The notes under the pieces: model-generated
Database searches by the model: none
Seen by the model: only the letters and a program-made list of their open reading frames with translations
What the model was told of the DNA's origin: nothing
Source: a bacterium
Lineage (GTDB): Bacteria > UBP13 > UBA5359
Direction: 5' to 3'
Assembly (NCBI GenBank): GCA_028699365.1
Contig: JAQVUQ010000024.1
Span: forward strand, 1 to 14,107
DNA length: 14,107 nt
Shown: in pieces, positions 7,360 to 14,107 of the stretch
How positions within the stretch are numbered: position 1 is the stretch's first letter
Layout: each line of letters opens with the position of its first letter
Position numbers and translations under genes: made by a program

Positions 7360-7403
7360 GTAAGGACAATGAATTAGTCAAGTTTGTCAACAACGTCCCT
7401 GCT

Positions 7404-8465
7404 CTATTGAGCCAGTATGCGGGAGCGGATATCAGCGCCGACTATGGAGGTAGCGGCGCTTCCTCCTATATCGGGCGTCAGGGCGCGTCCATCTACAAGA
7501 CAACCCTTGACCGCATTTTCTACGAGCGTCGCTTCCTCCTGCAAACCGAGGAATTCGAGCATCATGGCGCCGCTCCTTATGGCTGCAATTGGATTGGCCA
7601 CACCCTTTCCAGCTATATCAGGGGCAGAGCCGTGCACTGGCTCGAAGAGGGATGGATACCTTCTTTCGGGGTTGATATTAGCGCTGGGGGCCATTCCCAG
7701 GCTGCCACTGATAACCCCTCCCAAATCGCTGAGGATGTCACCAAAGAGATTGGAAGCCACCACCACGTCATACCTCTCCGGCCAGCGCACCAGGTTCATA
7801 GCCAGAGCATCCACATGACACTTATCCGCCTTTATATGCGGGTAATCCTTCCTGACGTCCTCAAAGGTCGCGTCCCACAGAACCATGCCGTATTTCAGAG
7901 CATTAGATTTGGTGGCTACGGTCAGCTTGTCGCGCCTGAGTCCGGCGGCTGTAAATGCGTATCTGATGATCCTCTCTATGCCATGCCTGGTGTGAACGGC
8001 CGTCTGGATACTGATCTCGTCCTCCCAACCGACCTTCAGTCCACCTCCGACATCAGCGTATTCGCCCTCCGAGTTCTCCCTGATCACCAATATATCGATA
8101 TCACCACATTCCTTGCCTGCCAGCGGACACCTGACCCCCGGCAGCAGTTTCGCCGGACGCAAGCAGACATACTGGTCGAAACTCTGACGCATCTCGATCA
8201 ACGGAACAAGAGAGATATGATCCGGAACGTTCGCCGGATCTCCCAAGGCTCCCAGGAAGACGACATCGAAATCTCTCAGCTTATCGAGATAGTTCTCCGG
8301 GACCAGCCTGCCGGTCCGTTTCCATAAGACACTGCCCCAGTCAAATTGCGTAAAGTCAAAGAGCTTCTGCCCACGCACTTCTTCCACCGCTTTGAGTACA
8401 GACACTGCCTCATCCAGAACTTCGATCCCAATGCCGTCACCGGGGTACAAGGCTATTGAATACAT
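7404..8465 (-). CDS. Tartrate/D-malate/isopropylmalate-type NAD-dependent beta-decarboxylating dehydrogenase
   Basis: A 353-residue, full-length member of the isocitrate/isopropylmalate dehydrogenase superfamily, which oxidises and decarboxylates (2R)-2-hydroxyacids using NAD and a divalent metal. Visible active-site residues: Arg93 and Arg103 (EMRQSFDQYVCLRPAKLLPG), Arg129 (VIRENSEGEY), Tyr136, Lys186 (TKSNAL), and metal ligands Asp219 (HVDA), Asp243 and Asp247 (FGDILSD). The nucleotide loop EPVHGSAPDIAGKGVANP is at 275-292. The phrase RPAKLLPG together with ENSEGEYADVGG favours the tartrate/D-malate (TtuC/DmlA) branch over LeuB, but substrate cannot be fixed by eye. Its ATG lies inside the last codons of the upstream enolase-superfamily gene (13-bp overlap), with GAAGAGAGT as ribosome site, so the two are translationally coupled. 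No leu or icd partners are present. Confidence 0.88.
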   Translation of the reverse strand: MYSIALYPGDGIGIEVLDEAVSVLKAVEEVRGQKLFDFTQFDWGSVLWKRTGRLVPENYLDKLRDFDVVFLGALGDPANVPDHISLVPLIEMRQSFDQYVCLRPAKLLPGVRCPLAGKECGDIDILVIRENSEGEYADVGGGLKVGWEDEISIQTAVHTRHGIERIIRYAFTAAGLRRDKLTVATKSNALKYGMVLWDATFEDVRKDYPHIKADKCHVDALAMNLVRWPERYDVVVASNLFGDILSDLGGVISGSLGMAPSANINPERRYPSLFEPVHGSAPDIAGKGVANPIAAIRSGAMMLEFLGLQEEATLVENAVKGCLVDGRALTPDIGGSAATSIVGADIRSRILAQ

Positions 8466-9565
8466 CTTTTACTCTCTTCAATTGCATACTCCTCCATCAT
8501 CTGCGGATCGGGCTCCACGCCTGTGCCGGGGGCATCTGCGGCCGTGAATTCCGAGGGAGCGGAGTGCACCATGGAAGGCACTCCCAGATCTCTGGTATAG
8601 AACCTGTCCGTCGGGAAGATGTCGGAAGGGTATTTGATGTTGGGCAGTGTTGCCAGAGCCAGGCAGTGAGAGGCACCGATGGAAGATTCCAGCATACCGC
8701 CTATCCAGCAGGGTATGCCCGCATCCATGCAGACATTATGAATGGCTACGGCATTGGTCATGCCGCCCACCCTGCCGGGCTTGATGTTGACCCACCCGCA
8801 GGCGCCGATGCTTATCGCCTTACGGGCCTTGTCGGCAGAGGTTATGCTCTCGTCCAGGCATATGGGCGTAGCTATGGATGCCTGCAATTCTGCATGATCC
8901 AGCAGATCGTCGTGGCTGAGCGGCTGCTCTATCATGGCCAGATCGTAGCGGTCCAGACGTTTTAACATCTCCTTGTCCTTAAGGGTGTAGGCGCTGTTGC
9001 AATCCACATGCATGACCAGATCGGGGAAGGCTCCCCTGACGGCCGCCACCATGTCTACTTCCCAGCCGGGACGATATTTCAGCTTGACCCTCTTATAGCC
9101 CTGCTCGACAGCCGTGTTTATAGTTTCCAGCAGCAGATCCAGGCTCTCCATAATGCCGAAATCGGCCCCGGCCTCTATTACCGGACTCTTGCCGCCCAGA
9201 ACCTGCCAGAGAGGCTTGCCCTCCATCCTGGCGTGAAGATCCCACCAGGCCAGGTCGAAGCCGGCCTTGGCAAAGTGATTGCCTTTCAATCCCGACAGCA
9301 GGCTCTGCAACTGCCGGCCGGACTCTATGTCCTGTCCCAGCAGCAGCGGAGCTATAAATTCACGGGCCACTATAAACTGGGCGGCTGAACACTCCGGTGA
9401 ATAGGCCGGATACTTCCACGGGCTTGCCTCGCCCCAGCCGTAAGCACCTCCGGATATCAACTTAACCAGCATACTCTCTACAGTATGATCGTTCCCGAAA
9501 GCGGTCCTGAAGGGATAGATCAACGGCATGGCCACCCTGTAGATTTCAATCGCTTCTATCTTCAT
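8453..9565 (-). CDS. Enolase-superfamily enzyme, o-succinylbenzoate synthase / N-acylamino acid racemase type
   Basis: A 370-residue enzyme of the muconate-lactonizing subgroup. The catalytic lysine pair is Lys163 (in KLKYRPGW, residues 161-168) and Lys262 (NIKPGRVGG). Metal ligands are Asp188 (HVDCNSAY), Glu213 (MIEQPL) and Asp238 (CLDES). WIGGMLESSIG (287-297) is typical of the OSBS/NSAR family, which either dehydrates SHCHC in menaquinone synthesis or racemises N-acyl amino acids; many members do both. No menaquinone genes are next to it, and its partners are a fucosidase and a beta-decarboxylating dehydrogenase, so the racemase or a different syn-elimination activity is equally possible. 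The lysine pair argues against an L-fuconate dehydratase, which belongs to the mandelate racemase subgroup. ATG with AGGAG eight bases upstream; 18 bp after the fucosidase stop. Confidence 0.87.
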   Translation of the reverse strand: MKIEAIEIYRVAMPLIYPFRTAFGNDHTVESMLVKLISGGAYGWGEASPWKYPAYSPECSAAQFIVAREFIAPLLLGQDIESGRQLQSLLSGLKGNHFAKAGFDLAWWDLHARMEGKPLWQVLGGKSPVIEAGADFGIMESLDLLLETINTAVEQGYKRVKLKYRPGWEVDMVAAVRGAFPDLVMHVDCNSAYTLKDKEMLKRLDRYDLAMIEQPLSHDDLLDHAELQASIATPICLDESITSADKARKAISIGACGWVNIKPGRVGGMTNAVAIHNVCMDAGIPCWIGGMLESSIGASHCLALATLPNIKYPSDIFPTDRFYTRDLGVPSMVHSAPSEFTAADAPGTGVEPDPQMMEEYAIEESKRCIQ

Positions 9566-9583
9566 TGTTAACGCTCCTGTCCA

Positions 9584-10822
9584 TCAAAAATCGGCTTCCG
9601 CCACCCTGATCACCAGATTGCTGCCGTAAGGGAAACCGGTAGCATGCAAAGCGAAGAGTCCTGAATCGGTATCCTGTGTGTAGAGCAACGGCTCATCGTT
9701 GTCCAGCCAGCGCACGGAGGATACCTTCCGCTGCAAGCCGCTGAACGCCCTGGGCCCGTCGCCGCTGGGGCCGATAGTAACGTTCTCGTTTCCGGATATG
9801 GCCAGATTGCTTATGAAGAGATAGATTCCGTCATCCGTTTCCAGAGCGAAATCACCGCCCTGCCCTGCTACACTGCAGGGCTTTCCTCCATAGAGAACCT
9901 TCTCATGCAGCCTGACCCAGTCCCCTGCACGAGTCAAGGCTGCCGTCTCGTAATCGGGAATACGACCTGACGCCGTGGGACCGACGTTAAGAAGATAGTT
10001 GGCCCCCACCTTGCGACAGGCACAGAGATTCCCGATAATCTCAGCCGGAGACATATACTTGAAGTCCAGGCTGCCTATGCCCCAGTGCGTATTCATAGTC
10101 TGGCACATTTCGGCGGCCAGGTATTTGCCGGCTCCTTCACGATCAATGGGAGACGGCCGTCCCTGCTCAAAGGTCACGCTGTCCAGTTCGGGATGGCCGG
10201 CTTCCCCCCTGGCGCTCAAGCCGGTATTGTTGATGATCATGGCTTCCGGCTGATACCTGCGAATGGTGCCGTAAAGTTCGTCTTCTTTCCAATCCGCCTC
10301 CGCCTTGCTCCAGTTGCCGTCAAACCACAACCCGCCTATATCGCCGTAGTTGCGACAGAGAAGTTCCACGGATTGACGCAGGTATTCCAGATAAGCGTCG
10401 AAGTCCTGCTCGAAGCTCTCCTGATACCAATCCAGAGTGGTATGGTAGAAGAAAGGGATAATGCCTTCCTGCCTACAGCCCTCTACAAACTCAGCTACCA
10501 GATCACGGCCGGCCGGACTATGCACAGCATCGTAATCGTTCAGACCGCAGGTGTCGTAAAGCGAGAAACCGTCGTGGTGGCGGGTTGTCAGCACAGCATA
10601 CTTCATACCTGCCCGGCGTGCGATTCGCGCTGTCTCACGCCCGTCGAACTCCTCGGCGGTAAAGCGGTCCTTAAGCTTCATATACTCTGCTTTGGGTATC
10701 TTCTTGATGAACTGGGCCCACTCGCCCTGTCCCAGAAGTGAATACAGCCCCCAGTGAATGAATATTCCATAGGCCAGTTTCTCAAACCTGGCGATCCTCG
10801 GCTCCGGTTGCGGTACAGCCAT
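9584..10822 (-). CDS. GH29 alpha-L-fucosidase, cytoplasmic
   Basis: A 412-residue retaining alpha-L-fucosidase that hydrolyses terminal L-fucose from glycans. Family features: GIFIHWGLYS (19-28), RHHDGFSLYD (81-90), DLVAEFVEGCRQEG (107-120), and GGLWFDGNWS (163-172), where Asp168 is the expected nucleophile. The C-terminal ~100 residues form the usual beta-sandwich. There is no signal peptide, so it should act on imported oligosaccharides, unlike the many secreted GH29 enzymes. The acid/base residue is not conserved enough to assign. Start ATG at 10820-10822 with GGGGGAGAG upstream. It is the first gene of a three-gene operon and follows a 160-bp gap holding a palindromic site. Confidence 0.92.
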   Translation of the reverse strand: MAVPQPEPRIARFEKLAYGIFIHWGLYSLLGQGEWAQFIKKIPKAEYMKLKDRFTAEEFDGRETARIARRAGMKYAVLTTRHHDGFSLYDTCGLNDYDAVHSPAGRDLVAEFVEGCRQEGIIPFFYHTTLDWYQESFEQDFDAYLEYLRQSVELLCRNYGDIGGLWFDGNWSKAEADWKEDELYGTIRRYQPEAMIINNTGLSARGEAGHPELDSVTFEQGRPSPIDREGAGKYLAAEMCQTMNTHWGIGSLDFKYMSPAEIIGNLCACRKVGANYLLNVGPTASGRIPDYETAALTRAGDWVRLHEKVLYGGKPCSVAGQGGDFALETDDGIYLFISNLAISGNENVTIGPSGDGPRAFSGLQRKVSSVRWLDNDEPLLYTQDTDSGLFALHATGFPYGSNLVIRVAEADF

Positions 10823-10857
10823 ATCTTACAACTCTCCCCCATAATCCTGCATATCAA

Positions 10858-10884
10858 GTGAACAGCACCGGAACATATGTTCAC
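10858..10884. promoter_or_regulatory. Palindromic operator candidate, LexA-box-like
   Basis: Within the 160-bp gap upstream of the fucosidase lies a perfect 12-bp palindrome GAACATATGTTC (10871-10882), which fits the Gram-positive LexA pattern GAAC-N4-GTTC. It is nested in a wider inverted repeat, GTGAACA (10858-10864) and TGTTCAC (10878-10884). CACCGG occurs directly on both sides (10866-10871 and 10882-10887). The site is 49 bp or more upstream of the fucosidase start. I see no good promoter in the gap. It could equally be the operator of a sugar-responsive repressor. Confidence 0.5.
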
Positions 10885-10982
10885 CGGCGCCCTGATCACA
10901 TGTCGAGTAGTTATTCAACCCTGGGAAGGCAATATCCTTTCACAGATAATCGTGCTTCCGACAACCGAGCCCGCACGGCACA

Positions 10983-12116
10983 CTATCCCATACGTTTGCT
11001 GAACCTGGTTGCGCTCATAAAGATGATGGCGATGCCGAACACGGCCAGAGCCGACGCCTGCGGCCATAATATATCCAGGCCGTTGCCCTTGAGGAAGATG
11101 CCGCGGACTATGATCAGGAAGTAGCGCAAAGGGATGGCATAAGTGATCCACTGTATGACCTCGGGCATGTTTCTTATGGGAAACATGAAGCCGGAAAGCA
11201 TCATCGACGGCAGCATGATGAAAAAGCTGATCATCATGGCCTCCTGCTGGGTGCGGGAGATTGTCGAGATAAACAGCCCCAGCCCCAGGCTGGTAAGCAG
11301 GAAGAAGAGGCTCATCAGAATAAGCAGAGGCAGGCTGCCGACCAATTCTACCTTGAACCAGTATACCGACAACAGCAGCACCAGCATCATATCCAGCAGA
11401 CCGATACAGATAAAGGGGATCGTCTTGCCCAGCATCAGCTCGCCCGGAGTCACGGGAGTGACCACCAGTTGTTCCAGTGTGCCGATCTCGCGCTCCCGGA
11501 CTATGGCCATGGAAGTCATGATCATGGTGACAATAAGGAGTATCATGCATAAAACTGCCGGCACCATGTAATTCACGCTCTTGAGTTCGGGGTTGTACCA
11601 GATCCTTACCCGCGCTTCTATTCCAGGCGGATTTGCCGTCCCGCTCCCCGCCCGTGATAAGCGTTCCAGCGCAATCAGAGACGAATACCGCTGCACGATA
11701 TCCCTCGTATATCCGGCGGCGGTGCCGGAGGTCTGCGAGTCCGAACCGTCGAAGATAACCTGAAGCGGAGCGATCTGCCCGCTGCTTATGCGCTCGTTGA
11801 ATCCGCGGGGAATATGCAATACCATCTGCGCCTGCCCGCCGTCGAGCAGACTGTCCACCTCTCGTGGCGAATCGATATGATAATCCAGATCAAAGTAGCC
11901 GGAACCGGCAAAGGCCTGCTGCAAGCGACGGCTGGATGCCGTTAGGTCCTCATCGTATACGGCGGTGCTTATATTCCTGACATCCGTACTGACGGCATAG
12001 CCGAAGACCATAAGCTGAAAAATGGGCACCAGGATGATCATTCGCAGCAGGTTCGGATCCCGGCGGACTTGAATAAACTCTTTCTTCACGATACGCATTA
12101 CGCGGCGCCAATTCAT
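10983..12116 (-). CDS. ABC-2 type permease (YbhR/YbhS-like), second copy
   Basis: A 377-residue membrane subunit of an ABC exporter. Topology is typical of the ABC2_membrane_3 family: a first helix at about 25-42, a large external domain (about 45-180), then five helices between about 184 and 370. The cytoplasmic coupling motif VREREIGTLEQLVVTPVTP is at 206-224, and PSMMLSGFMFP at 303-313. It is paralogous to the preceding permease: same length, and YNPELKSVN falls at residues 174-182 in both. Such pairs form the channel with a shared ATPase, as in E. coli YbhFSR, which has been linked to efflux of cations and drugs. ATG at 12114-12116 with AAAGGGGGAG upstream; 16 bp after the first permease. 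Confidence 0.9.
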   Translation of the reverse strand: MNWRRVMRIVKKEFIQVRRDPNLLRMIILVPIFQLMVFGYAVSTDVRNISTAVYDEDLTASSRRLQQAFAGSGYFDLDYHIDSPREVDSLLDGGQAQMVLHIPRGFNERISSGQIAPLQVIFDGSDSQTSGTAAGYTRDIVQRYSSLIALERLSRAGSGTANPPGIEARVRIWYNPELKSVNYMVPAVLCMILLIVTMIMTSMAIVREREIGTLEQLVVTPVTPGELMLGKTIPFICIGLLDMMLVLLLSVYWFKVELVGSLPLLILMSLFFLLTSLGLGLFISTISRTQQEAMMISFFIMLPSMMLSGFMFPIRNMPEVIQWITYAIPLRYFLIIVRGIFLKGNGLDILWPQASALAVFGIAIIFMSATRFSKRMG

Positions 12117-12132
12117 CCTGATGCTCCCCCTT

Positions 12133-13266
12133 TCAAAGTTTCTTTCTGAAACGCAACGAACTCAACCACAGTATGCCAGCTCCGAAAAGCAGAAGAAAAA
12201 GCACCGGCTGCCACAACTGTCCTATCCCCATCCCCTTGAGAAAGATAGAGCGTATAATCGTCAGAAAGTACCGTGCCGGAATAATGCTGGTCAGCCATTG
12301 TATTGCTGCCGGCATAGCTTTGATGGGAAAGACAAATCCCGACAGCAGCACCGACGGCAGCATGGTAGCCATCATGGCTACGGTCATAGCCGTCTGCTGG
12401 CTTCCGGAAGAGACGGAGATCAGAAGACCTATACCCAGAGAGGCTGTCAAAAAAACGGCTGACAAGGCCAGCACCAGGCCGGGACTGCCGTTGAGAGGCA
12501 CATTGAAGATCAGTCTTCCGGCGGCAATTACCAGGATAACATCCAGAAAAGAGATGAGTATATACGGTATCAGCTTGCCGATTATCAATTCGCTCGGCAT
12601 TACCGGAGAGACTATCAGTTGCTCTATAGTGCCCCGCTCCCGCTCTCTGACAACCGTCATCGACGTCAGCAGGGCCGACAGCATCATCAGGATAACGGCT
12701 ATAAGTCCCGGCACGATAAAATTGACGCTCTTGAGCTCAGGATTATACCAGAACCGCTGTCGCACCTCCACCGGCGGGGCTATCCCCGTCCCGGCACCGC
12801 GGCGCAGAACGGCAGCAACGGCCAGGCCGGCCGACTGTTGCTGAACAGTGGCGGTGGCATAGGCTATAGCGATGGTAGCCGTGGTGGAGTCGGAGCCGTC
12901 GGCAATAACCTGGATCTGAGCCTGTCGCCCGGCAGCTATATCCTGTGAATATCCTGCAGGTATGACCAGAGCGATGACGGCTATGCCCCGGTCCATTACG
13001 GCATCCAACCCTTTGTAATCGCCGGAATACGTCACCATATCGAAGTATTCGCCATGCAAAAACGCTCCCGTCAGATCTCTGGAAGAAGCGGTGCGATCCA
13101 GATCGATAACGGCCAGCGGCAGATGCCGTACGTCAGTATTGATGGCATAACCGTAAAGCACCACCATCAGGATGGGCAGAACGATAACAACGGCCAGAGA
13201 CCGTATGTCACGCAGAATATGTATGCACTCTTTCCAGGCCACCATCTTTATGCGCTGCAACATCAT
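12133..13266 (-). CDS. ABC-2 type permease (YbhS-like), first copy
   Basis: A 377-residue ABC exporter membrane subunit with one N-terminal helix (about 24-41), an external domain to about residue 180, then five helices. The coupling segment VRERERGTIEQLIVSPVMP lies at 206-224, and PSVLLSGFVFP near 304-314. E. coli YbhS has, as I recall, the same length. The gene opens with two consecutive ATG codons (13266 and 13263); only a weak AAGG is seen upstream, which fits translational coupling to the ATPase gene 71 bp away. It forms one operon with the ATPase and the second permease. Substrate unknown. Confidence 0.9.
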   Translation of the reverse strand: MMLQRIKMVAWKECIHILRDIRSLAVVIVLPILMVVLYGYAINTDVRHLPLAVIDLDRTASSRDLTGAFLHGEYFDMVTYSGDYKGLDAVMDRGIAVIALVIPAGYSQDIAAGRQAQIQVIADGSDSTTATIAIAYATATVQQQSAGLAVAAVLRRGAGTGIAPPVEVRQRFWYNPELKSVNFIVPGLIAVILMMLSALLTSMTVVRERERGTIEQLIVSPVMPSELIIGKLIPYILISFLDVILVIAAGRLIFNVPLNGSPGLVLALSAVFLTASLGIGLLISVSSGSQQTAMTVAMMATMLPSVLLSGFVFPIKAMPAAIQWLTSIIPARYFLTIIRSIFLKGMGIGQLWQPVLFLLLFGAGILWLSSLRFRKKL

Positions 13267-13308
13267 TGACCCTGCCTTCGGTTCACGCTGTAATCATTCC
13301 GTGTCTTC

Positions 13309-13322
13309 GGGGGTCAGCCCCC
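13309..13322 (-). other. GC hairpin between ATPase and permease genes
   Basis: GGGGG-ctga-CCCCC on the minus strand in the 71-bp spacer. No T-run follows, so it is unlikely to be an intrinsic terminator; it could protect or separate segments of the operon mRNA. Confidence 0.4.
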
Positions 13323-13337
13323 TATCCTTCTTTCCAG

Positions 13338-14107
13338 TCATTCCGTCTTCGTCGCGTCTGCACGTTCGATCAATCTGATAAAAGCCTCTTCCAGCGTATC
13401 GGGAACGTTTCCTCTCTCTTCCGCACGGCGTTTGATTTCAGCAGGACTGCCCAGCGAGATGAGTCGTCCTCCGTATATCAGGCCGATGCGATTGCAATGC
13501 TCGGCCTCATCCATATAGTGCGTAGTGACAAAGACCGTAACGCCTCTTTCGGCCGTATCGTAGATCAGATCCCAGAAAGCTCTCCGAGAGAGAGGGTCCA
13601 CACCCGCAGTCGGTTCATCCAGAAAGAGTATCTCCGGTTCATGCACCATGGCACAACCCAGGGCCAGACGCTGCTTCCACCCGGCAGACAGTTCCCCGGT
13701 AAGACTGTGCCGGCGCTCCTTCAAGCCGGCCATCTCCAGTATCCATGATCTCCGCTCGGCCAGGCGCTGCAAGGAAACTCCGTAAATATCCGCGTAGAAC
13801 TCGATATTCTCTTCCACCGTCAGATCGTTGTAGAGTGAGAATTTCTGGCTCATATAGCCGATATGCTGCTTTATCTGTTCCGGCTGGCGAAAGATATCGA
13901 AACCTGCCACGCTGCCCTGCCCGGAGGTAGGTTCTATAATACCGCAAAGCATACGTATGGTAGTGGACTTACCTGCGCCGTTAGGCCCGAGAAAACCGAA
14001 AATCTCTCCCCTGGGAACGGTAAAGGATATACGGTCCACAGCCTTGAAAGCACCGAAGGACTTTACCAGATCTTTCACTGTTACCGCCGTGCGCTCTCCG
14101 AGCGCAG
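13338..14107 (-). CDS. ABC transporter ATPase, YbhF-like (5' end outside window)
   Basis: The ATPase of the exporter. Numbered from the GTG at 14078: Walker A GPNGAGKS 31-38, Q-loop in GYMSQKFSLY 74-83, a signature LSAGWKQRL 130-138 (variant of LSGGQ), Walker B ILFLDEP 150-156, D-loop and switch His187. The frame stays open through the window edge, and the upstream residues (GERTAVTVKDLVKSFG) continue the first beta strand of an ABC domain, so that GTG is not the true start. The closest pattern I recall is the second ATPase half of E. coli YbhF (QHxGYMxQKFSLYxxLTVEENxxF, LxxGxKQRLAL, TTHxMDEAExCxRIGL). A tandem two-ATPase protein whose first domain lies outside the window is therefore likely but not shown. 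Confidence 0.9.
   Translation of the reverse strand, partial: ALGERTAVTVKDLVKSFGAFKAVDRISFTVPRGEIFGFLGPNGAGKSTTIRMLCGIIEPTSGQGSVAGFDIFRQPEQIKQHIGYMSQKFSLYNDLTVEENIEFYADIYGVSLQRLAERRSWILEMAGLKERRHSLTGELSAGWKQRLALGCAMVHEPEILFLDEPTAGVDPLSRRAFWDLIYDTAERGVTVFVTTHYMDEAEHCNRIGLIYGGRLISLGSPAEIKRRAEERGNVPDTLEEAFIRLIERADATKTE

Noticed and set aside
7407-8327. Long plus-strand open frame antisense to the dehydrogenase
   Set aside because: It is a shadow of a gene with full catalytic motifs on the other strand, and its translation resembles no family.
8453-9565. L-fuconate dehydratase, which would complete a fucose pathway with the fucosidase
   Set aside because: The Lys163/Lys262 pair and the GGMLESSIG motif belong to the muconate-lactonizing/OSBS subgroup, not to the mandelate racemase subgroup of fuconate dehydratases.
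13309-13322. Intrinsic terminator between ATPase and permeases
   Set aside because: The hairpin is strong but no T-run follows, and the genes on both sides clearly belong to one exporter.

Overview
The window looks like a chromosomal segment of a bacterium of moderate GC content, probably a member of the Chloroflexota. The best clue is the EF-Tu N-terminal half, which carries a four-cysteine insertion (Cys181, 183, 188 and 191) that I recall from Dehalococcoidia-type EF-Tu. A GerW/YtfJ-family gene and a Gram-positive-type LexA-like palindrome fit this, but the phylum is an inference. Every gene I can support lies on the minus strand, so transcription runs from high to low coordinates.

From the right edge: (1) 14107-10983 is an ABC exporter operon. 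It has a partial ATPase resembling the second ATPase half of YbhF, then two paralogous ABC-2 permeases of 377 residues each, matching the ybhF-ybhS-ybhR layout. (2) A 160-bp gap holds a perfect palindrome, GAACATATGTTC. (3) 10822-7404 is a tight three-gene catabolic-looking operon: a GH29 alpha-L-fucosidase without a signal peptide, an enolase-superfamily enzyme of the OSBS/N-acylamino-acid racemase type, and a tartrate/D-malate/isopropylmalate-type beta-decarboxylating dehydrogenase whose start overlaps the preceding gene.

(4) 7403-6600 is about 800 bp with no convincing gene and is the most unusual part of the window. Its two ends are inverted, diverged copies (about 78% identical over 81 nt by hand count) of one hairpin-forming module. 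At five stem positions both partners differ between copies yet pairing is kept, which is the signature of selection on structure. The 500 nt between them are tiled by further hairpins. The region is either a large structured noncoding RNA or a MITE-like element with structured ends.

(5) 6599-1117 is a run of closely spaced genes: a possible 38-codon ORF, a 99-residue single-pass membrane protein, a GerW/YtfJ-family protein, a secreted protein ending in an Ada-like Cys/His tail, an (alpha/alpha)6 six-hairpin glycosidase-like protein of 834 residues, and a dihydrolipoamide-dehydrogenase-family flavoprotein. (6) 1104-1 is the translation operon: a near-consensus sigma-70 promoter, tRNA-Tyr(GUA), tRNA-Thr(GGU) and tuf, which runs off the left edge.

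The sugar-related genes on both sides of the structured element (GH29 fucosidase and the six-hairpin enzyme) suggest uptake or recycling of fucosylated or other glycans inside the cell, but no transporter or fucose kinase/isomerase is visible to confirm a pathway.
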